Below, piece after piece: positions 45,428 through 56,872 of a stretch of DNA of 64,000 nt. The notes below the pieces were generated by a model. The model ran no database searches, was not told where the DNA came from, and saw only the letters and a program-made list of their open reading frames with translations. The DNA comes from Aliivibrio sp. EL58. GTDB lineage: Bacteria > Pseudomonadota > Gammaproteobacteria > Enterobacterales > Vibrionaceae. The stretch is taken from NCBI RefSeq assembly GCF_900312675.1, contig NZ_OMPC01000009.1:558001-622000 (forward strand). Direction: 5' to 3'. How positions within the stretch are numbered: position 1 is the stretch's first letter; each line of letters begins with the position of its first letter. The translations under genes were made by a program, and so were the position numbers.

Positions 45428-46441
45428 TTAATTCGTCTTACTTTTCTCAATTTTTTGAACCAATAAGCACGCTCGATGCCCGTTTTCTACATTGGCATTA
45501 GGAAAGACCACGCTTTCTCCTCCGGCTTGAGCGGTATATTTCACATCGCCATCGGTAGCAAGTAAGTCATTTTCAGTAAATGACGTGAAATTAGCGAGAT
45601 CACTAGGGAAATGAAACGTAAATTGATCGCTTTGTTTCATAATGCTTCGAGTGACTTGGTATTCTATCAATGTCGAATCAGATGACGCCTGCTCAAAATA
45701 ATCAGCGTGACTGATCAAATCTCTTAATGCTTCGTTAAACTCAGAAAGTAAGGTTAAGTCGTTCTCCCCCATTTTTGATACTTTACCAAGCTCAACGGTT
45801 GCGGCATGAGCGCCATGATGCTCTGCACTGTACCAACTAAACGTGGACGCTGACGCTTCTGCGTATAAACAGGCTTCTATTTTACTGCGTGATAGAAAAT
45901 CTAATAATGGCTCTGAGCGCTTATAATGTTGATTGTATGGGTGTATCGCAAAGGTATAGTGCTGAGATGAACGAATAGCGCAGTGTAAATCTAAATGCCA
46001 TTTTTCTTTTGCATTATGTTTGGTAAAAAAGCTATCCACGCTTCTCATTAAACGATTGGCTAAGTCGATTTCAACAATATCTTTATTTTCATCTTGATGG
46101 TGGCTAAAAAGTCGATTTAGGTTGGTATCAATAAAACGAGTGTGTTGGTGAGTTGCCGCGGGATGACCATAGATGAATAAACAAGGCTGAGAAAGTGATA
46201 CCCTCCCACTTTGTATATCTGCAATGATCTGATCAAGCAGCTCTATTGGTGAGGTTTCGTTACCATGAATACCTGATGAAAGCACGATGGCTCGATGAGG
46301 TTCAAAATCCAATTCAGGAACAAACTCCACCACGCCACGACTGTGTAAAATGACATGAGTCCCGTTAGCAAGTTGCCAAGCCTCTTCTTTTACTGGGATA
46401 GATAAATCTAATGTATTTTGAATAAATGAAATATGATCCAT
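45428..46441 (-). CDS. astE: Succinylglutamate desuccinylase
   Basis: AstE is the last enzyme of the AST arginine-degradation pathway, releasing glutamate from N2-succinylglutamate. The 337-residue zinc hydrolase of the AstE/AspA family has the zinc pair in SSGIHGNETSPIELLD (H and E), a third ligand in HLDLHCAIRSSQHYTFAIHP, and a catalytic glutamate in TVELGKVSKMG. The rest of the ast cluster is not adjacent, as in many vibrios where astE stands alone. Confidence 0.92.
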   Translation of the reverse strand: MDHISFIQNTLDLSIPVKEEAWQLANGTHVILHSRGVVEFVPELDFEPHRAIVLSSGIHGNETSPIELLDQIIADIQSGRVSLSQPCLFIYGHPAATHQHTRFIDTNLNRLFSHHQDENKDIVEIDLANRLMRSVDSFFTKHNAKEKWHLDLHCAIRSSQHYTFAIHPYNQHYKRSEPLLDFLSRSKIEACLYAEASASTFSWYSAEHHGAHAATVELGKVSKMGENDLTLLSEFNEALRDLISHADYFEQASSDSTLIEYQVTRSIMKQSDQFTFHFPSDLANFTSFTENDLLATDGDVKYTAQAGGESVVFPNANVENGHRACLLVQKIEKSKTN

Positions 46442-46567
46442 TGGTACTTCTCTTCCTTGGTAATATATTCAACCAAAAAACTGTACCACTAGTAACACAA
46501 TAAAATAACAAGATAACAACATTTGTGTGAGTTCAAACATCGCTTATATCGGATTTAGGATATATAG

Positions 46568-46612
46568 ATAATAAAAAAGCTGCACAACAGATTAATGTTA
46601 TACAGCTTTCAT
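46568..46612 (-). terminator. Terminator of ihfA
   Basis: AAAAAAGCTG (46573-46582) pairs with CAGCTTTCATTTTT to the right around an imperfect inner stem; read leftwards the transcript ends in T residues. Confidence 0.75.
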
Positions 46613-46636
46613 TTTTCTTAGCTCAAGATGGCAAGA

Positions 46637-46933
46637 TTATTTTTCTACCGGTAGACTCTCAACACGAGCTTTCAGTTTCTGACCCGGTTTAAATGTAACA
46701 ACTCGGCGTGCAGAAATTGGAATATCTTCCCCAGTTTTTGGGTTACGTCCAGGTCGCTCACTCTTTTCGCGTAAGTCAAAATTACCAAAACCAGATAATT
46801 TCACTTGCTCACCACTCTCTAGAGCTTGCTTAATCTCTTCGAAAAATACTTCTACCGTTTCCTTGGCGTCGCGTTTACTTAATCCAACTTTTTCAAATAA
46901 GGTCTCAGCCAAATCAGCTTTAGTGAGTGCCAT
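46637..46933 (-). CDS. ihfA: Integration host factor subunit alpha
   Basis: A 98-residue DNA-bending protein of the HU/IHF family, acting as heterodimer with Ihf[22 protein letters not shown] starts the dimerisation helices, and [29 protein letters not shown] is the DNA-binding arm with the intercalating proline. In E. coli it follows pheT in one operon; here pheT ends at its own terminator and about 520 bp separate the two, so ihfA needs its own promoter. An IHF consensus site lies in that gap, which fits autoregulation. Confidence 0.95.
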   Translation of the reverse strand: MALTKADLAETLFEKVGLSKRDAKETVEVFFEEIKQALESGEQVKLSGFGNFDLREKSERPGRNPKTGEDIPISARRVVTFKPGQKLKARVESLPVEK

Positions 46934-47393
46934 AAAAACTACCCTCAGGTTACGTTAGAGATAGTTACAGTATTTACTGCAACCGGAAACTGAATTGTTA
47001 GAACAACGACTTAACATTGCATCAACTAAGGACAGTGTATGCCAACCATCTGATTTTCGCCAACTTTTTTCTTAAAAATCATGCACTATTTATGAGATAG
47101 CGATCAAATTTATAAGCTATTTACATTAAGATATCTTACATCCACCTAAGCTAAGTTGTTGATTTGGTATTTAACACTAGTTACTTCGCCTTTTTTAGTT
47201 CATTTGTCTGTATGTAAATTTGTGATACCACGCAGATATTTATTAATAGAATTGAAAATAAGGCATCTATTTGATTGTGAACAAGTTAGTTTTAGGCAAA
47301 TTTTAGAGCGACAATAACTAAACACAAAAATTGTCTTTTGTTTCAGAATTATATACTGAGCTTGAATTATGAACTTTAGTTTTGACTAATAAT
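46934..47393. other. Long AT-rich upstream region of ihfA
   Basis: No gene seen. It probably holds the ihfA promoter; an IHF consensus site lies at 47152-47164. Several A/T tracts suggest a bent, architectural region. Confidence 0.5.
47152..47164 (-). promoter_or_regulatory. IHF consensus binding site upstream of ihfA
   Basis: TAAGTTGTTGATT fully fits the reverse of the WATCAANNNNTTR consensus. It lies about 220 bp upstream of ihfA; E. coli ihfA is also controlled by IHF itself. One consensus match can arise by chance in AT-rich DNA. Confidence 0.55.
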
Positions 47394-47428
47394 AAAAAAC
47401 CCAGCATTGATCGCTCAATGCTGGGTTT
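47394..47428 (-). terminator. Terminator of pheST
   Basis: A 14-bp stem (47397-47410 with 47415-47428) and a 4-nt loop, with A residues at the left edge that become T residues in the leftward transcript. Confidence 0.93.
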
Positions 47429-47456
47429 ACTTTATTTATTCAGTGTTCGCTGCTAA

Positions 47457-49844
47457 TTAGTCACGCAATGTTGCTGAGAACTTCTCACCAATTGCTGCAA
47501 CGATAGCGTCAACAGCTGAAGTGATATCAGCCTCTTCTAGCGTACGTTCAACTGATTGAAGTGTCAGTGCGATTGCAAGACTCTTCTTACCGTCTTCAAC
47601 GCCTTGACCACGGTACACATCGAACAGTTTAGCGCTAGTTAATAGCTCGCCACCTGATGCTAAACATTCAGCAACGATGTCACCAGAAGCAATTGCTTCG
47701 TCTGCAACGATTGCGATATCACGACGGTTTGCAGGGAACTTAGATACTGCTGCCGCTTCAGGGATAACGCGAGTATTGATTGCATCCCACTCGATTTCAA
47801 ACATGATTGTACGACCGTTCAAGCCAAACTTACGCTCTAGCTCTGGGTGTACTGTACCGATGAAACCAACTTCTTTTCCGCCAACAACGATAGCTGCTGT
47901 TTGGCCTGGATGAAGTGCTGGGTGTTTAGCCGCTTTAAACTCGTACGCTAATTCGTTAGCAGTTAATTCAAGAACCGCTTCTAAATCGCCTTTAAGGTCG
48001 AAGAAATCAACCGTGTTAGTTGCGATATCCCAGTGTTCTTCACCACGAGTACCAGCGATGATACCAGCAAGCATCATTTCTTGACGCATGCCGTTTTCTG
48101 CTGATTCTTCAGGAATAAAACGCAGACCAGATTCGAATAAACGAACACGTGGTTGCTGACGTTTTTGGTTATGAACAACGGTGTTGATCAAACCAGTCCA
48201 TAGGCTTAGACGCATTGCTGACATATCTGCTGAAATTGGGAATGGCAGAATTAACGGCTCAATTTCAGGCACGATCAGTTTTTGTTGCTCAGGCTCTACG
48301 AAGCTGTAAGTAATTGCTTCGTGGTAACCACGGTCAACAAGAAGATCACGAACACGCTTAAGCGGTTGGTTTGCTTCTTTGTGATCGTTCATGTTTAGTG
48401 CAGCAACAGGTGCTTGATTTGGAATGTTATTGTAACCGTAGATACGACCTACTTCTTCAATTAGGTCTTGCTCGATTGCAATATCAAAACGCCATGATGG
48501 AGATGTTGCTCTCCAACCTGTGTCAGTGCTTTCAACAGAACAACCTAGACGAGTAAGGATCTCAACCACATCTGTTGATGGGATGTGATGACCTAATAGG
48601 CCATCTAACTTGCTGCGACGTAATTCAACTGTGTTTGCTGTTGGAAGATCGGCATCAGATTCTGCAGCAGAGATAGGAGCTACTTCGCCACCACAAAGTT
48701 CAACAAGAAGCTGTGTTGCACGCTCCATCGCTGTTGCTTGTAATGTAGAGTCAACGCCACGCTCAAAACGTAGAGAAGAATCAGTGTGTAGACCGTATGC
48801 ACGAGCACGACCACGGATGTGATCAGGTGCGAAGAATGCACACTCAAGCATGATGTCAGTTGTTTCAGTCGTTACACCAGACTCTTTACCACCAAAGATA
48901 CCAGCGATTGCTAGTGCTTTGTTTTGGTCTGCAATAACTAATGTATTGTTGTTTAGCTTCGCTTCGTTGCCATCAAGAAGAGTTAGTTTCTCATCTTGTT
49001 CAGCCATACGAACCACAATGCCGCCATCGATCTTAGACAGATCAAACGCGTGCATTGGTTGGCCTTGCTCAAGCATTACGTAGTTTGTAATATCAACAAT
49101 CGCATCGATTGAACGGATACCACAACGACGCAGTTTCTCTTGCATCCAGATTGGTGTTTCAGCTTTTGCATTTACGTTCTTGATTACACGACCAAGGTAA
49201 CGTGGACACGCTTCAGTTGCTTTAACTTCAATAGAAACCGTATCTTCAATACTTGTTGCTACTGCTTCAATCGTTGGTTCAACTACGTCTGCGCGGTTAA
49301 GTACACCCACTTCACGAGCTAAACCACGAATGCTGAAACAGTCAGCACGGTTTGCTGTTAAGTCAACATCGATAGCAACGTCATTAAGCTCAAGTAGCTC
49401 ACGAACGTCCATACCTAATGTAGAGCCTTCAGGTAATTCTAAAATACCGTCAGATTCAACATCAATACCTAGCTCAGAGAAAGAACAAAGCATACCGTGT
49501 GATGGAACACCACGTAGTTTTGCTTTCTTAATTTTGAAGTCACCAGGAAGTACAGCACCAACCGTCGCAACAGCAACCGTTAGGCCAAGACGACAGTTAG
49601 ATGCACCACAAACGATGTCTAAAAGCTCTTCTTCGCCGATATCAATTTTAGTTACACGAAGTTTGTCTGCGTCTGGGTGTTGACCACACTCAACCACTTT
49701 ACCTACTTTAACACCGGTGAACTCACCAGCAACAGGTGCAACTTCATCAACTTCCAAACCAGCCATTGTGATTTGGTGAGCTAGCTCTTCGCTGTTAATA
49801 GCAGGTTTAACCCACTCGCGTAGCCAAGATTCACTGAATTTCAT
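47457..49844 (-). CDS. pheT: Phenylalanyl-tRNA synthetase beta subunit
   Basis: The 795-residue beta chain of the (alpha-beta)2 enzyme that charges tRNA-Phe. A tRNA-binding OB domain ([25 protein letters not shown]) is near residue 45. The B3/B4 editing region, B5 domain and a C-terminal ferredoxin-fold anticodon-binding domain ([13 protein letters not shown] to the end) follow. It is 17 nt behind pheS and ends at a strong terminator. Confidence 0.96.
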   Translation of the reverse strand: MKFSESWLREWVKPAINSEELAHQITMAGLEVDEVAPVAGEFTGVKVGKVVECGQHPDADKLRVTKIDIGEEELLDIVCGASNCRLGLTVAVATVGAVLPGDFKIKKAKLRGVPSHGMLCSFSELGIDVESDGILELPEGSTLGMDVRELLELNDVAIDVDLTANRADCFSIRGLAREVGVLNRADVVEPTIEAVATSIEDTVSIEVKATEACPRYLGRVIKNVNAKAETPIWMQEKLRRCGIRSIDAIVDITNYVMLEQGQPMHAFDLSKIDGGIVVRMAEQDEKLTLLDGNEAKLNNNTLVIADQNKALAIAGIFGGKESGVTTETTDIMLECAFFAPDHIRGRARAYGLHTDSSLRFERGVDSTLQATAMERATQLLVELCGGEVAPISAAESDADLPTANTVELRRSKLDGLLGHHIPSTDVVEILTRLGCSVESTDTGWRATSPSWRFDIAIEQDLIEEVGRIYGYNNIPNQAPVAALNMNDHKEANQPLKRVRDLLVDRGYHEAITYSFVEPEQQKLIVPEIEPLILPFPISADMSAMRLSLWTGLINTVVHNQKRQQPRVRLFESGLRFIPEESAENGMRQEMMLAGIIAGTRGEEHWDIATNTVDFFDLKGDLEAVLELTANELAYEFKAAKHPALHPGQTAAIVVGGKEVGFIGTVHPELERKFGLNGRTIMFEIEWDAINTRVIPEAAAVSKFPANRRDIAIVADEAIASGDIVAECLASGGELLTSAKLFDVYRGQGVEDGKKSLAIALTLQSVERTLEEADITSAVDAIVAAIGEKFSATLRD

Positions 49845-49861
49845 AAATTTCTAGCCCCGAA

Positions 49862-51088
<1,227 letters not shown>

Positions 51089-51107
51089 AATGATAGTAAT
51101 TATCATT
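51089..51107. promoter_or_regulatory. Fur box upstream of the heme receptor
   Basis: AATGATAGTAATTATCATT is a 19-bp inverted repeat with 7-bp arms AATGATA / TATCATT, a good match to the Fur consensus GATAATGATAATCATTATC. It lies 57 bp before the hutA ATG and implies iron-repressed expression. Confidence 0.88.
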
Positions 51108-51163
51108 CGCAGTATGTATTATCTTTTCCGAATTATGAGACTAGACACTTTCAAGGAATTAAC

Positions 51164-53317
51164 ATGTCTAATAAAAAAACATTTTTAGCTGCGTCTATTT
51201 TAGTTGCTATCTCCCCTATCCTTCATGCAGAAACCTCTTCTAATGGGAATGCAACAATGTTTGATGAGGTTGTTGTTTCTGCAACCCGAACTGAGCAAAC
51301 ATTAGAAAAAACAGCTTCATCTGTCACTGTAATATCTGATAAACAAATTGAAAAAAACATGGCAAAAGATGTTAAAGATATATTCAATTACACACCTGGA
51401 GTAACAATGAATTCGAGTGCCCGACAAGGAGCACAAACCATAAACATTCGGGGTATGGAAGGTAAGAGAGTAAAGATTTTAGTTGATGGTTCATCTCAGC
51501 CTGGTTCATTTGATGGCGGACCATACAGTTTCATTAATTCAAGTGGTATTTCGATCGATCCAGATATGATTAAAAGCGTTGAAATTATAAAAGGCGCGGC
51601 ATCAAGTTTACATGGAAGCGATGCTATCGGTGGCGTTGTTGCCTTCGAAACAAAAGACCCTAAAGATTTCTTAAAAAATGGGGCTGATATTGGCGGACAA
51701 GTAAAATTAACCTACTCTTCTGAGGATAACTCATTTAGTGAAAATGTAGCTTTAGCTAATCGTTTTGGTAATTTAGAAACATTGGTAGCTTATACTCGCC
51801 GTGATGGTGAAGAGTTACAAAACTTTTCAGACATTAATAACCTTCAAAATTATGGTATTGAAAGCCAAGATACAGCTGCCGATAATTTATTAGTAAAACT
51901 ACAATATCAAATTAATGACGACCATCGTATCGAGTTTTTAGCAGAGTTAATCCAAGATACTACAGATTCAAACATACACCACTCTTCATATCCTACTTTC
52001 ACAGGTGAAGATAAAACAGAACAGAATCGATTTGCAATTAAACATATTTGGTTTGCCGAATCAGCGATTGCAGATTCAATAACTAGCAAGATCTCATACA
52101 TTAAAAAAGATGAAAATGGAGTGACTAAACGATTTATCCCAGCAGGTTCAGGTTGGCCCCCTTCTAGTGCCAATAACAGCCAGAAAAAAGATTATGTATA
52201 CACTGAAGATAAAGTTGAATTTGAAACACAATTAGATAAAGAGCTTGATAACCATTATTTAGTCTACGGATTAACCTACACTACTAGTGATATCAGTAAT
52301 ACAAATATGGAATCAAACTCAGATTCATCAACACCCGATAAAATATATGTTTATACGCCAGATGCTAAAGAGCAAAAATTTGGAATATTCCTGCAAGATG
52401 AGATTTCACTCGCTAATGATAGACTACTCCTTACACCCGGCATTCGTTTTGATCACTTTTCAACAGATCCTGGCGATAATACCGGAGAAGATTTAGAGAA
52501 ATTCTCTGATGCAGCAGTCACTGGTCGCCTAGGTACTACATATTCACTTACAGATTCCAATACGATCTTTGGACAAATCAGCCAAGGCTTTAGAGCTCCT
52601 TCTTTCGATGAACTTTATTATACTTATGATAATCCTGGTCATGGTTATGTAAACGATCCAAATCCCGACTTAAAATCAGAAACTAGCATTTCATATGAAA
52701 TCGGTTATAGACACAATACCGCTTCAAGCTCTTCTGAAATCGCTCTATATTACAGCGATTATGATAACTTTATTGAACAGGTCGTAACTAAAAAAGTAGG
52801 ACGTACAACCCATTATTCATATATAAATAAAAGTTCTGCCACAATAAAAGGTGTCGAATTATCGAATAGACTTTTATGGAATGAATTAGTTAATGCCCCG
52901 GATGGTTTATCGACTCAAGCAGTGGCTTCTTACACAGAAGGTGAAGATAGTAACGGCTATGCACTAAACAGTATTAATCCGTGGAATGCAGTACTGTCAT
53001 TAAACTTCGATGATCCAAATGACGTTTGGGGAACTAGCTTAAAAGTCAATTACACTGCCGATAAAACTTACAGTGATATCAATACAGATAGCTCAAATGG
53101 TGGTGATGCTTCACAAGTAGAGTTGCCTAGTGCAACTATTATAGATTTAACTGCTTATTATAAACCGATTAAAGCATTAACTCTTCGCGCTGGTATTTTT
53201 AATGTTACAAATAAAGAATATTACCGTTGGAATGACGTTCGTGGAGAAAAAGATCTTTATAAGGATAATTCCCAGGCAGAAAGAAACTATTCAATATCAG
53301 CTAAATATGAATTTTAA
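51164..53317 (+). CDS. hutA: TonB-dependent heme receptor HutA type
   Basis: A 717-residue outer-membrane receptor. A signal peptide (residues 1-22, ending LHA) precedes the TonB box (DEVVVSATRTEQ, about residues 34-45) and plug (IKGAASSLHGSDAIGGVVAF). The barrel carries the heme-receptor motifs FRAP and NPDL with a histidine between them (FRAPSFDELYY to GYVNDPNPDLKSE), and ends in Tyr-Glu-Phe. It takes heme into the periplasm using TonB-ExbB-ExbD, whose genes lie 2.8 kb downstream. A Fur box precedes it. Confidence 0.93.
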   Translation: MSNKKTFLAASILVAISPILHAETSSNGNATMFDEVVVSATRTEQTLEKTASSVTVISDKQIEKNMAKDVKDIFNYTPGVTMNSSARQGAQTINIRGMEGKRVKILVDGSSQPGSFDGGPYSFINSSGISIDPDMIKSVEIIKGAASSLHGSDAIGGVVAFETKDPKDFLKNGADIGGQVKLTYSSEDNSFSENVALANRFGNLETLVAYTRRDGEELQNFSDINNLQNYGIESQDTAADNLLVKLQYQINDDHRIEFLAELIQDTTDSNIHHSSYPTFTGEDKTEQNRFAIKHIWFAESAIADSITSKISYIKKDENGVTKRFIPAGSGWPPSSANNSQKKDYVYTEDKVEFETQLDKELDNHYLVYGLTYTTSDISNTNMESNSDSSTPDKIYVYTPDAKEQKFGIFLQDEISLANDRLLLTPGIRFDHFSTDPGDNTGEDLEKFSDAAVTGRLGTTYSLTDSNTIFGQISQGFRAPSFDELYYTYDNPGHGYVNDPNPDLKSETSISYEIGYRHNTASSSSEIALYYSDYDNFIEQVVTKKVGRTTHYSYINKSSATIKGVELSNRLLWNELVNAPDGLSTQAVASYTEGEDSNGYALNSINPWNAVLSLNFDDPNDVWGTSLKVNYTADKTYSDINTDSSNGGDASQVELPSATIIDLTAYYKPIKALTLRAGIFNVTNKEYYRWNDVRGEKDLYKDNSQAERNYSISAKYEF

Positions 53318-53324
53318 TTAAATT

Positions 53325-53353
53325 AAAAAAGCGGCTTTATCGCCGCTTTTTTT
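53325..53353 (+). terminator. Terminator of hutA
   Basis: Stem AGCGGC / GCCGCT with long A and T flanks, 12 nt past the stop. Confidence 0.88.
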
Positions 53354-53446
53354 ATTGCTGAACATTATGTTTACACTCATTAAAGTAATAAGTATCTTAT
53401 GCTAGACGGTTAGATACCTTGTTCTATCCCGCAACAGATAGACATA

Positions 53447-53473
53447 AAAAAAGCCCAAGTGCTTGAGCTTTAA
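53447..53473 (-). terminator. Terminator of hutWXZ
   Basis: An imperfect stem AAAGC..CAAG / CTTG..GCTTT with a T-run in the leftward direction, 25 nt past hutZ. Confidence 0.7.
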
Positions 53474-53498
53474 ATCGATTAATTATGTGAGAGTTAAA

Positions 53499-54026
53499 TT
53501 ACGCTGTTCTCTTCTTATGCCCTTGTTCTAAATGAACAAAATCAACAAGATCATCACCACTTACTTGAAATGCTTGACCAAATCCTTTTACAAATAAACC
53601 TTGAATTGGTTTTAATCGAAACATTTTAAAATCTTCTAATGAACTCAAGCCATCGATAATATCGCCAAAGCGTTGCTTCATTTCATCAACGGCTAACTGC
53701 CAATTTTCTTCTTCTCTATCAATTAGAATAGCGGTTGCATCGAACGTCAGTCTTTTACGCGCAAATAGTTGCTTTGATGAATCTTCATCTTCTACGAGCA
53801 TTAGTGATGCATCAGGGTTTTGCAGAAGATTCCTTGCGTGACGTGCAATTTCTGAAATCAATATATAGTAACCATCGTCTAATAAAACAAAGGGCGCATA
53901 GCTTACGTTTGGCTTCCCCTCACAATCCACAGTTGCTAATTGAAGGGTTTTACGTGAATCACGAAACTCTTGAATTTCTGGACCAAGACGATTTTGTAAT
54001 CTTTCTTGCTTAACGTTTGAGTTCAT
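53499..54026 (-). CDS. hutZ: Heme-degrading protein HutZ
   Basis: HutZ binds heme and breaks it down to release iron, using a split-barrel (FMN-binding-like) fold. The 175-residue length fits. The conserved C-terminal motif HLEQGH ends in His170, which is the axial heme ligand position known for Vibrio cholerae HutZ. It is the last gene of the leftward hutW-hutX-hutZ unit, 28 nt past hutX, and faces hutA. Confidence 0.93.
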   Translation of the reverse strand: MNSNVKQERLQNRLGPEIQEFRDSRKTLQLATVDCEGKPNVSYAPFVLLDDGYYILISEIARHARNLLQNPDASLMLVEDEDSSKQLFARKRLTFDATAILIDREEENWQLAVDEMKQRFGDIIDGLSSLEDFKMFRLKPIQGLFVKGFGQAFQVSGDDLVDFVHLEQGHKKRTA

Positions 54027-54054
54027 TTCTATTTCCTTTTGAATTTGGTATTTA

Positions 54055-54597
54055 CTATTTATATTCTTGTTTTAATGCATTGAAAGCACTGACTTGTTCT
54101 GGAATTAATTGACGTTTTTTATCTCGCCCTAAGTAAACCTTAAATACAGAGTGTCCATCTTGATCAAAAAAACCAAAATAATGACTTTCAGATCCTCTAA
54201 ATGGTTTGCTTACCAAAGCGATATCTGTAATTAGATCTAATTTTAAGTGACCGTGTAACTCACCATTTCGCCCCATTAAATTATAGTAGCCATGAGCAAG
54301 CTTACCTTTTGGGAATGGTGCTTTTACTTCAAAGATAGATCCAAAAGAATGCACTATCGTTGTTACATCACCAAAACCAACCAGTCCCTCTAGAATATCC
54401 TGTGCTTTATTTCCAGCAACTAAAGTTACCATGTCTCTTGGTAATGATTTCACGACCTCTGCTTCTGATAGATTCAATTCTTTTGCGATGTCTTTTGGTA
54501 ATAACCCTGGGTCATTTTCTAGTAACTTAATAACGTCTTTATTCACGATTAACTCTCTATTTTGATGATGATTTTTATGATTATGCTGCTTTTTCAT
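54055..54597 (-). CDS. hutX: Heme carrier protein HutX
   Basis: A 180-residue cytosolic heme-handling protein. It has a histidine- and asparagine-rich start (MKKQHNHKNHHQN) that may bind metal, then the ChuX/HutX fold (GFGDVTTIVHSFGSIFEVKAPFPKG). In V. cholerae HutX passes heme to HutZ. It overlaps hutW by 17 nt, so translation is coupled. Confidence 0.9.
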   Translation of the reverse strand: MKKQHNHKNHHQNRELIVNKDVIKLLENDPGLLPKDIAKELNLSEAEVVKSLPRDMVTLVAGNKAQDILEGLVGFGDVTTIVHSFGSIFEVKAPFPKGKLAHGYYNLMGRNGELHGHLKLDLITDIALVSKPFRGSESHYFGFFDQDGHSVFKVYLGRDKKRQLIPEQVSAFNALKQEYK

Positions 54598-55939
54598 TTA
54601 CTTGAGATAACGCAGAAATTACCCCCTGAGCTAATGTTACTACCCAAAACTCCCCAGCTAATGTCAAACTTAAATAATGATCATCTACTGTTACTAATCC
54701 ATTCTTTTGCCAATGTTTAAATAGCGGCATAAGGTAATGAAATATATCGTGAGAGGTGTGTTGTAATAATTGACGACGAGATAATACACCACGATCAAAG
54801 CCTGCTTTTATCATAGAAAATAAGCCTGCAGAGTCTGTCGATTGCGTCATCATTGCTATTGGCATTTGATTAGCTTTAATCGATTCTATATATGACGTTA
54901 ATGTTCGATGTTGCATAATGCCTACTCCACCAAGGTTACCGCCAGCACCACAACCCACAGGCAATACCTCTGCTGTGGTTTTAGCCAAACTGTTGTAGAT
55001 ACTTCTTTCACGATTACTTCGAGCCCAGTGGTTAACGCTTAAACGATTAAGATGATGTTTATTCATGAATTCCACACCATATTTATACATATACGCTTTT
55101 TCTTCGGTTGAAGCAGGTTGAGGTAACTTGCCTTTATCAATCATGCCTTTCATGGGTGTTCCTCCCATTTCAATCAGCTGATAAAGATCTACACCATGTG
55201 CATTTGTCTCTAAAAAATCGTTAAGATCTTGCTGCCAAATCTCTGATGTTTGATAAGGAAGACCATAAAGTAAATCAACCACAATTGGTGCTTGCTCTGA
55301 GTCACTCAACTCTTGTATACGGCGTAATACATACTCTTTATCATCCAGCCTTTTGGCTGAACGTCTTACTTTTGTATTAAAGCTTTGTACACCAAATGAA
55401 AAACGATTAAAGCCACCTTCTAACGACTTATCAAACATCTCTTCATCGAAACGGTTAATTCGCCCTTCTAAGGTAATTTCACAATCTGGTGTTAAGGGAA
55501 ACTGAGAACGAATGGCTTTGCCTAGCTGTTCAATTTGATCAGCAGTAAGATCTGTTGGCGTTCCACCACCAATGTATACCGCGTGAAATGGAGCAGCCTG
55601 TGTCCAAGGCAATTGCGCTTTCCATTTCAGCTCAACTAATAAAGCATCAAAATAATCTTGAACTAGCTGTTTGCTTGAAGCGTGCTGAAAGAAATTGCAA
55701 TAAGTACATCGCACACGACAAAAAGGAATATGGACATATAAACAACGATGTTTATTGATGTCTGTTGTTTCAGTAGATACGGAAATAAAGCGCTCATTAA
55801 ATACATCCGACGAGATAGGCATTGCGCCTCCCCCTGCATGAGCAGACGCTTTTCTTTGAAAAGCATAAAGCAATGGTTCTGGTGTGCTTTCACCAACAAG
55901 TGAAATAGGCAGCTGATTTAAGTCAATTTCTGTTTTCAT
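54581..55939 (-). CDS. hutW: Heme utilisation radical SAM protein HutW
   Basis: A 452-residue HemN/ChuW-like protein. The radical SAM cluster motif is CRVRCTYC (CX3CX2C) in YVHIPFCRVRCTYCNFF (about residues 68-84), followed by the YIGGGTPTDLT glycine motif. ChuW-type enzymes open the heme ring anaerobically to yield an open tetrapyrrole. It is first of the leftward hutWXZ unit. A Fur-type site lies between it and tonB on the other side. Confidence 0.92.
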   Translation of the reverse strand: MKTEIDLNQLPISLVGESTPEPLLYAFQRKASAHAGGGAMPISSDVFNERFISVSTETTDINKHRCLYVHIPFCRVRCTYCNFFQHASSKQLVQDYFDALLVELKWKAQLPWTQAAPFHAVYIGGGTPTDLTADQIEQLGKAIRSQFPLTPDCEITLEGRINRFDEEMFDKSLEGGFNRFSFGVQSFNTKVRRSAKRLDDKEYVLRRIQELSDSEQAPIVVDLLYGLPYQTSEIWQQDLNDFLETNAHGVDLYQLIEMGGTPMKGMIDKGKLPQPASTEEKAYMYKYGVEFMNKHHLNRLSVNHWARSNRERSIYNSLAKTTAEVLPVGCGAGGNLGGVGIMQHRTLTSYIESIKANQMPIAMMTQSTDSAGLFSMIKAGFDRGVLSRRQLLQHTSHDIFHYLMPLFKHWQKNGLVTVDDHYLSLTLAGEFWVVTLAQGVISALSQVNEKAA

Positions 55940-56007
55940 GATTTCAATTCTTTTTAACTCGTTACTTCAAAGAGTTTTGCTTCTTTTTATATCATAAAGT
56001 ATTTTCA

Positions 56008-56038
56008 AATGAGAATACAATTGATAATTGATCTCATT
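56008..56038. promoter_or_regulatory. Fur-type sites between hutW and tonB
   Basis: AATGAGAATACAATTGATAA and the overlapping ATAATTGATCTCATT resemble tandem Fur hexamers (TGAGAAT and TGATAAT type). They can serve both divergent promoters. The match is weaker than the site before hutA. Confidence 0.65.
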
Positions 56039-56083
56039 CTTGTTTTGTTTATAATGTTGTCATCTTAAAAAGTACTGAATTAC

Positions 56084-56851
56084 ATGGAGACATTCGTGCT
56101 GAACTTTCGTTACCTCGCGGCAGCTGGTATTTCATTAGCTATTCATACCGCTCTTATCTGGTCTGTTCCTGAAAAAAAAGCCTTTGCTATGCCAACAGGT
56201 AGTATTTCATCACAAGTAAACATTCAGTTTGTCGCACCAAGTGTTCCTACGCCTCAATCAATACAAACGGAAAAAAATGAGGTAACAAAACCTAAAGAAC
56301 AACCAAAGCAACAAGCCACAGTTGAAAAGAAAGTTCAAAAACAAGTGGTAAAAAAGAAAGCTGTAAAATCTAAGCAAAAGCCTAAACCAAAAAATAAAAT
56401 GGTAAAAAAACCAACCGTTTCAGAACCAGTTGAACCCAAAAAAAAGATTCTTAAAGAAAAAGTAGAAACCAAACCGACAACGAATACGGTTAAGAAAAAA
56501 GACAAGCCTGTAGAAAAAAAGTCAACAGCAAAACCCGTCGCTTCTAAATCAGGAGCAACAGAAAAACCACAATTAGTAGTCCAAAAACCGAGTTTCTTAA
56601 AACGTCCTAATGCACCACGTTACCCTCGCATAGCACAGCGTAAAGGCATTGAGGGTACTGCGTTATATGAGATCTGGTTAAATAAAAATGGCAAACAAAT
56701 CAAACAAGAGTTAATCACCTCATCAGGTGCACAAGTCCTTGATGAAGCAGCCCTTAGTGCAATTCGTGATTGGCAATTTTCACCTCAACTTATCGATGGA
56801 AAAGCGATTGCACACCGTGTGCAGATCCCTGTTCGATTTTCACTTAATTAA
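56084..56851 (+). CDS. tonB: Energy transducer TonB (TonB1 type)
   Basis: A 255-residue protein with a short N-terminal membrane anchor (about residues 10-27), a long Lys/Pro-rich spacer (about residues 60-170) and a C-terminal TonB domain (YPRIAQRKGIEGTALYEIW to VQIPVRFSLN). It links proton-motive energy to the outer-membrane heme receptor. It is first of the rightward tonB-exbB-exbD-hutB-hutC-hutD operon. Confidence 0.93.
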   Translation: METFVLNFRYLAAAGISLAIHTALIWSVPEKKAFAMPTGSISSQVNIQFVAPSVPTPQSIQTEKNEVTKPKEQPKQQATVEKKVQKQVVKKKAVKSKQKPKPKNKMVKKPTVSEPVEPKKKILKEKVETKPTTNTVKKKDKPVEKKSTAKPVASKSGATEKPQLVVQKPSFLKRPNAPRYPRIAQRKGIEGTALYEIWLNKNGKQIKQELITSSGAQVLDEAALSAIRDWQFSPQLIDGKAIAHRVQIPVRFSLN

Positions 56852-56872
56852 TCAGTTATACCGGATTTAACT

